A stretch of 10,963 nucleotides of DNA, taken from contig CAYZMU010000038.1 of NCBI GenBank assembly GCA_964479595.1, positions 1 through 10,963 on the forward strand, written 5' to 3'. Source of the stretch: Firm-04 sp964479595 (GTDB lineage: Bacteria > Bacillota > Clostridia > Oscillospirales > Ruminococcaceae). Both the position numbers and the translations under genes were made by a program. Under the pieces are notes generated by a model, which had not been told where the DNA came from, did not search any database, and worked only from the letters and a program-made list of their open reading frames with translations. The first letter of the stretch is position 1, and each line of letters begins with the position of its first letter. Below, piece after piece: positions 7,234 to 10,963 of this stretch.

Positions 7234-7259
7234 GGCGCGCTTCGCGGTGATTCCGCGCC
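7234..7259 (+). promoter_or_regulatory. Leader hairpin(s) upstream of the yceD-rpmF unit
   Basis: GGCGCG (7234-7239) can pair with CGCGCC (7254-7259). Alternatively CGCGG (7243-7247) pairs with CCGCG (7253-7257). The two are mutually exclusive because they share the 3' arm. They lie at the very 5' end of the predicted transcript, just before the GGAGGAG of the first gene. A regulatory switch is possible but unproven. Confidence 0.35.
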
Positions 7260-7276
7260 GGAAAGGGAGGAGACTT

Positions 7277-7705
7277 GTGGCGATTGAGAAAGATCAGGTA
7301 AACCTTACTCTCACGCAGCTTGTGGAAACGGACGATGACCTCATTCTGATGGAAGAGCGCTTTACGAAGCTCATCGAACAGTCCGGGCGCGCGGAAGAAT
7401 ACGAACGGCTCAAAGAGGAACATCATTTTGAGATTATGCCCCTGGTGGAGAATCCCGATCTCACCGAGACGGAGATTTTCGAGCGTCTGGGCGGGGATTC
7501 GTTTCTGGTTCTGATGTACTTGGAAAAGCGGGCGGAGCTGGATTACTTCCAGTTCAAGACCGCGCTGCTGCGCGCGCAGAACGATATTCTGGACAACAAA
7601 AACTATGAGGACCTGGAGACACTGCTCGCGATGATGCGCATCGCCGTGAAATCCGCGAAATGGCGCGATGAGTATGCCGAGAATCTGTTCGCCTCCGAAA
7701 GCTGA
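7277..7705 (+). CDS. Hypothetical acidic, mainly helical protein
   Basis: 142 residues, not recognised. It is rich in Glu, Leu and Asp and appears entirely alpha-helical, with no Cys clusters, signal peptide or membrane segment. The region ETDDDLILMEERFTKLIEQSGRAEEYERLKEEH could form a coiled coil or helical hairpin. Start chosen: GTG at 7277, four bases after GGAGGAG (7266-7272); an upstream GTG at 7247 in the same frame lies within the leader hairpin and has no ribosome binding site. It is the first gene after a consensus promoter and ends 9 bases before yceD, so it is co-transcribed with yceD and rpmF and could be a small cytoplasmic regulator or assembly factor tied to ribosome supply. 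That link rests on position only. Confidence 0.8.
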   Translation: MAIEKDQVNLTLTQLVETDDDLILMEERFTKLIEQSGRAEEYERLKEEHHFEIMPLVENPDLTETEIFERLGGDSFLVLMYLEKRAELDYFQFKTALLRAQNDILDNKNYEDLETLLAMMRIAVKSAKWRDEYAENLFASES

Positions 7706-7714
7706 GGGTTCGGA

Positions 7715-8218
7715 ATGCGGCGCGAGGCGGATGTAGCGGGCTATCTGGTTTCGGTCCGGCCGGTGCGGGAGTGTCCGGATGATGTTCTGACATTTTCCCT
7801 GCGTCTGGATGAGGAAACCGTCGGAAAGTACGGCCTGCGGAGTGCAGCCCCGCCCCTTCTGGAGGGCGAACTTGTAAACCGCGCGGGCGTCGTCTTTCTG
7901 GAATACCGTGTGTCGTGCACGCTGCTTTTTGCGTGCGCGCGCTGTCTGAGCGAGGTCGCGCTGGAGCGTTCGCAGTCCTTCAGCCATGTGGTCATGATGG
8001 GAGAGGAACCGCGGGAGGACGCGGGCGACTATCTCTGGGCGCCGGGCGACAAGCTCGACTTAAGCGAGGCGGCGATGACGGACATCGTTCTGGAGCTGCC
8101 CTCAAAAATCCTCTGCAGGCCCGACTGCAAGGGGCTTTGCCCTGTTTGCGGGGGCAACCGCAATCTGAAAGACTGCGGCTGCGTCAGTGACGCCTATTCC
8201 ATTACGATGGAATCCTAA
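7715..8218 (+). CDS. yceD: YceD family (DUF177) protein
   Basis: 167 residues, the usual size for the family. The N-terminal part is beta-rich. Two cysteine groups are visible: CARC (74-77) and the C-terminal set CRPDCKGLCPVCGGN followed by KDCGC (Cys134, 138, 142, 145, 154, 156). The CxGLCPxCGxNxN...CxC pattern is the recognisable DUF177 signature and suggests metal binding. YceD is found directly upstream of rpmF across many bacteria and has been linked to large-subunit rRNA/ribosome function, although its mechanism is not settled. The ATG at 7715 has only a weak site (GAGGG), so translation may be coupled to the preceding gene, whose stop is 9 bases upstream. rpmF begins 23 bases downstream. 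Confidence 0.92.
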   Translation: MRREADVAGYLVSVRPVRECPDDVLTFSLRLDEETVGKYGLRSAAPPLLEGELVNRAGVVFLEYRVSCTLLFACARCLSEVALERSQSFSHVVMMGEEPREDAGDYLWAPGDKLDLSEAAMTDIVLELPSKILCRPDCKGLCPVCGGNRNLKDCGCVSDAYSITMES

Positions 8219-8241
8219 AAGATACCAAAGGAGGTGCCGAG

Positions 8242-8427
8242 ATGGCTGTACCAAAAGGAAAAGTTTCCAAAGCGCGCCGTGACAAGCGCCGCTCTGTCGT
8301 AAGCAAGCTGAAAATGCCCGCGATGAGCACCTGCAGCAACTGCGGCGCGTACAAAGCGCCTCACAAAGTCTGCAAGAACTGCGGCTACTACAACGGTGTC
8401 GCGGTCCTGGAAATCGAGGAAGAGTGA
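8242..8427 (+). CDS. rpmF: 50S ribosomal protein L32
   Basis: 61 residues. The N-terminus MAVPKGKVSKARRDKRRS is the standard bL32 sequence, and the zinc-ribbon cysteines are all present as CSNC (31-34) and CKNC (44-47), so this is the zinc-binding (C+) form. It is a structural protein of the large ribosomal subunit. A very strong ribosome binding site, AAAGGAGGTG, ends 6 bases before the ATG. The gene is the last of the unit driven from 7197 and is closed by a terminator 16 bases after its stop. Confidence 0.98.
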   Translation: MAVPKGKVSKARRDKRRSVVSKLKMPAMSTCSNCGAYKAPHKVCKNCGYYNGVAVLEIEEE

Positions 8428-8442
8428 TTCCGAAACGCGAAA

Positions 8443-8474
8443 AAAGGGGGGAGTGAGGCTCTCCCCTTTGTTTT
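8443..8474 (+). terminator. Intrinsic terminator after rpmF
   Basis: An 11-bp stem (8443-8453 with 8459-8469, one G-T wobble) closes a 5-base TGAGG loop and runs into TTTGTTTT. It sits just after the L32 stop, as expected for an abundant transcript. It also lies only 23 bases before the start codon of the next gene on the same strand. Confidence 0.88.
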
Positions 8475-8496
8475 GCGCGCATGGGAGGGAACGCGC

Positions 8497-9789
8497 GTGA
8501 TTGAGATAACCGGGGTGCTTGAGGATTCCCCCGCGCAAAGGGCGCGTATCCGCGCGGGCGACAAGCTCATCAGCATAAACGGCAGGGTGATTCACGATGT
8601 GCTCGACTACCGCTTCGCGGCGGCGGAGGAGCGCCTGACGGTGGAACTGGAGCGCGAGGGCAAGCTAAAACGCGCGCGCGTGCGCAAGGAGCGCTACGAT
8701 GATTTGGGGCTGTGCTTTGAAAGCGCGCTCATGGACAGCCGCAAAAGCTGCGGGAATCACTGTGTGTTCTGCTTTATCGACCAGAACCCGAAGGGCATGC
8801 GCGAGAGCGTCTATTTCAAGGACGACGACGCGCGGCTTTCGTTTCTGCAGGGCAGCTACATTACGCTTACAAATCTGACAGAAGAAGACGTGGACCGCAT
8901 CATTGAGATGCGGCTCTCGGTGAACATTTCCGTGCACACCACCGACCCGGCATTAAGGGCGAAAATGCTCGGGAACGTCCGCGCGGGGGATTCGCTGCGG
9001 CATCTTTACCGTCTGGCGGAGGCGGGCGTGCCGATAAACTGCCAGATTGTGCTCTGTCCGGGCTGGAACGACGGCGAAGCGCTGCACAAAACGCTCGCGG
9101 ATTTGTTTTCCCTTGTGCCGGCGGTACAGAGCATCGCGGTGGTGCCCGTGGGGCTGACCAGACACCGCGACAAGCTCTGCAGGCTGGAGCCGTTTACAAA
9201 AGAGACGGCGCGCGCGGCGGTGGAACAAATAGAGGCAGTCGCGCGGTGGAGTCTGGGCGAAAACGGCAGCCGGATTGTGTACGCCTCGGATGAGCTCTAC
9301 CTGCTGGCGGGGCTGCCTATCCCACCGGCGGAGGCGTACGAGGATTATCCGCAGTTTGAAAACGGCGTGGGGATGCTGCGCGCGCTCACGGACGAGTTTG
9401 CAGAGGCGCTGGAAAACGCGGAATACGCGGGCGGCGAACGCGCGGTGACCATCGCGACCGGGCAGGCGGCGGCGCCGTTTCTTTCTGAACTCGCCGGACA
9501 GGCGCGGAAAAAATTCCCCCCGATAAGCTGCCGCGTGCGCGCGATTCGCAATGATTTCTACGGCGAAAGCGTCACGGTTGCGGGGCTGCTCACGGGGGGA
9601 GATTTACTCGCGCAGCTCAGAGGGGAGCCTCTGGGCGATGTGCTGCTGCTCACGGACGCCTGTCTGCGCCGCGATGATTTGTTTCTGGACGATATGTCCC
9701 GGGAGGAGCTGAGCGCCGCGCTCGGGGTGCGGGTGAGGGCTGTCCCCTGCGACGGCGCGAAACTGCTCGAGGCGATTCTTAGGGGGTAG
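8497..9789 (+). CDS. PDZ / radical-SAM-like / DUF512 protein
   Basis: 430 residues. A PDZ-like domain comes first (about 1-65, with AGDKLISINGRVI). Next is a radical-SAM-type cluster motif, Cys85-x3-Cys89-x2-Cys92 (CGNHCVFC), followed by FIDQNPKGMRESVYFKDDD and SYITLTNLTEED, typical of this family. The C-terminal half is DUF512, with SDELYLLAGLPIP and YPQFENGVGM. Family members are predicted iron-sulfur radical-SAM enzymes of unknown substrate. Start chosen: GTG at 8497, about 8 bases after GGGAGG (8483-8488); the frame is open back to a TTG at 8473, but that codon lies in the terminator tail. There is no room for a promoter between the rpmF terminator and this start, so expression depends on read-through or on a promoter upstream of the terminator. 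In many Clostridia this gene is followed by der; here it is followed by an unrelated convergent gene after 3 bases. Confidence 0.92.
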   Translation: MIEITGVLEDSPAQRARIRAGDKLISINGRVIHDVLDYRFAAAEERLTVELEREGKLKRARVRKERYDDLGLCFESALMDSRKSCGNHCVFCFIDQNPKGMRESVYFKDDDARLSFLQGSYITLTNLTEEDVDRIIEMRLSVNISVHTTDPALRAKMLGNVRAGDSLRHLYRLAEAGVPINCQIVLCPGWNDGEALHKTLADLFSLVPAVQSIAVVPVGLTRHRDKLCRLEPFTKETARAAVEQIEAVARWSLGENGSRIVYASDELYLLAGLPIPPAEAYEDYPQFENGVGMLRALTDEFAEALENAEYAGGERAVTIATGQAAAPFLSELAGQARKKFPPISCRVRAIRNDFYGESVTVAGLLTGGDLLAQLRGEPLGDVLLLTDACLRRDDLFLDDMSREELSAALGVRVRAVPCDGAKLLEAILRG

Positions 9790-9792
9790 GGG

Positions 9793-10956
9793 TCAGTCGG
9801 TGCCGCCTATCTCAACTCGCCCGGAGAATTTTCCGTTGGCTACATCCTGTTCAAATAATTCATCTATGGGGAAGGATTCGCCCAGTATCTCTTCTGCTTG
9901 AGAGATCGGCGTAAATTCGTAAAGATCTCCCAAGGCGCCGCTGATTGCGTCGGCTTGCTGTTCCTCCTTGGAGTATCCGCAAAAACCTATCAGATACATT
10001 CTGTTTTCGTAGATATGAACGCGGTCACCTCTGGGCGTACTTTCGGCGCCGCCGTAATCGCTGTAGAAATCCTCCGGGTCATAGTTGATGGAGATGTGAT
10101 CCGATTCAACGGTGACATATTTGCTGTCGCATTCGCTGTTCTTGAATAGCTCGAACAAGCATTCGGAAAGATGTCTGCCCTTTTTTCCGTCCTCGTCCTT
10201 GCTGTCCGGGATACACCGCGCCCTGTCCCAGTCCCGATTGATACGGTTTTCCACTTTGCAGGATGTGCCTTTATCTTCGTAGTCATCAAAATAGTTTTCA
10301 TATATATAATGGTTGGCTCCGTATTCCATGTCGCTCCCCAGTGCCTCAAGAAATTTATCCCATGTGGAATCCGCCGGACATTCTTCCTTGAGAATCTTGC
10401 GAAACGCCTCCTTCGCGGTCTCATCCTTCAGGAAGTTTTCCATATCCTCGAGTTTGCTCGTAAAGCGGAAATCTGAGGCATCCGCGCTGCGGTCTATATA
10501 GTAGTCCAAGTAGAAATTCCCGTCTTCAGGGTGGCTGACCCATGCCCAGGCACCGCTTGATCCAAAACTGAATTCACTGTTTGGATGACCGCGGTCCACG
10601 GGATCCGGCCAATACGCCCATGGTTCATCTTCTGATTCTCGTTCTTCTTCCCATCCTTCTTTACATAACTCTTCATCAAATTCCCAATCCTCTTCATCAA
10701 ATTCCTCGTCCTCATCCGTCTTGTTTTTCTCGAATTCCTCGAAAGCCTTTTGCCTGTCTTTCCCGAGTTCCGCGATCCAACATTTCTTGTATTCCTCATA
10801 TTCCGCGATCGCCTCTTGCTTAGCCTCTTCCTTATATTTTTGCTCAGCTTCTTCAAATTTTTCGTTTAAATACTTGCAAAGTGCGGAATCATCCAGACTC
10901 CAAGACGTAAAGCTGCAGCTCGACGAATTGGTCACAAAGTCCGTTCTGATTTTCAT
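9793..10956 (-). CDS. Orphan acidic protein with N-terminal FVTNSSS-type motif
   Basis: 387 residues, complete in the window; only 7 bases lie upstream of the ATG, so its ribosome binding site cannot be seen well. It begins MKIRTDFVTNSSSCSF, a serine-rich N-terminus that matches, from memory, a motif shared by many otherwise unlike bacterial and phage proteins of unknown function. A Glu/Lys-rich probable coiled coil follows (about 30-78), then a very acidic stretch (about 80-112). The remainder is rich in aromatic residues, Asp and Glu and matches no family I recognise. There is no signal peptide, membrane segment or catalytic motif. Base composition is lower in GC than the neighbours (one 60-base sample, 10621-10680, has 22 G+C, against 36 in 9001-9060). 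This and the abrupt abutment with the DUF512 gene suggest acquisition by transfer. It could be a phage or mobile-element cargo protein, an immunity-type or a modified protein; none of these is shown. Confidence 0.8.
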   Translation of the reverse strand: MKIRTDFVTNSSSCSFTSWSLDDSALCKYLNEKFEEAEQKYKEEAKQEAIAEYEEYKKCWIAELGKDRQKAFEEFEKNKTDEDEEFDEEDWEFDEELCKEGWEEERESEDEPWAYWPDPVDRGHPNSEFSFGSSGAWAWVSHPEDGNFYLDYYIDRSADASDFRFTSKLEDMENFLKDETAKEAFRKILKEECPADSTWDKFLEALGSDMEYGANHYIYENYFDDYEDKGTSCKVENRINRDWDRARCIPDSKDEDGKKGRHLSECLFELFKNSECDSKYVTVESDHISINYDPEDFYSDYGGAESTPRGDRVHIYENRMYLIGFCGYSKEEQQADAISGALGDLYEFTPISQAEEILGESFPIDELFEQDVANGKFSGRVEIGGTD

Positions 10957-10963
10957 TTTCGTT

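Noticed and set aside
7076..7987. 303-codon minus-strand open frame spanning three plus-strand genes
   Set aside because: It crosses a perfect promoter and three supported gene boundaries and shows no domain.
8473..8496. TTG start for the DUF512 gene
   Set aside because: It lies in the terminator T tract and has no ribosome binding site; the GTG at 8497 is correctly spaced from GGGAGG.
1..10963. tRNA, rRNA, CRISPR arrays, insertion sequences or attachment sites
   Set aside because: No cloverleaf-like sequence, spaced direct repeats, transposase or terminal inverted repeats were found by eye; the only tandem repeat is the coding one at 70-183.

Overview
The window looks like a chromosomal segment of a high-GC, low-GC-Gram-positive-type bacterium (Firmicutes/Clostridia, probably near Oscillospirales/Ruminococcaceae). 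The basis is consensus sigma-A promoters (TTGACA/TATAAT), strong AGGAGG-type ribosome binding sites with ATG, GTG and TTG starts, a ~445-residue Firmicutes-type glucose-6-phosphate isomerase, the yceD-rpmF pair, and a PDZ/radical-SAM/DUF512 protein. The taxon is inferred; no rRNA or other marker that would settle it is present.

Layout. Positions 1-261 hold the 3' end of a plus-strand gene whose product ends in an acidic tail of heptad repeats. A strong hairpin at 299-323 separates it from a convergent minus-strand operon (5053 down to 332): a MoxR-type AAA+ ATPase, a DUF58 membrane protein and a large membrane-anchored transglutaminase-like protein. The three are tightly coupled (4-nt gap, then a TTGA stop/start overlap) and are driven by a consensus promoter at 5107-5136. 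This is the widespread MoxR-DUF58-transglutaminase cassette, probably acting at the cell envelope.

The 296-base region 5054-5349 is a divergent promoter region. On the plus strand it drives pgi (5350-6684), after a leader with two small GC-rich hairpins. A small P-loop protein gene (6738-7157) follows pgi. A second perfect promoter (7197-7225) then drives a small unknown acidic protein, a YceD/DUF177 zinc-cysteine protein and ribosomal protein L32, ending in a terminator at 8443-8474. A DUF512 radical-SAM gene starts only about 20 nt past that terminator.

The last part (9793-10956, minus strand) stands apart. It is AT-richer, abuts the DUF512 stop codon with a 3-base gap, and encodes a very acidic 387-residue protein of unknown function. 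That protein begins with the serine-rich sequence MKIRTDFVTNSSSCSF. This matches, from memory, an N-terminal motif (FVTNSSSSSF-like) shared by otherwise unrelated bacterial and phage proteins. It is the best candidate in the window for something poorly described.
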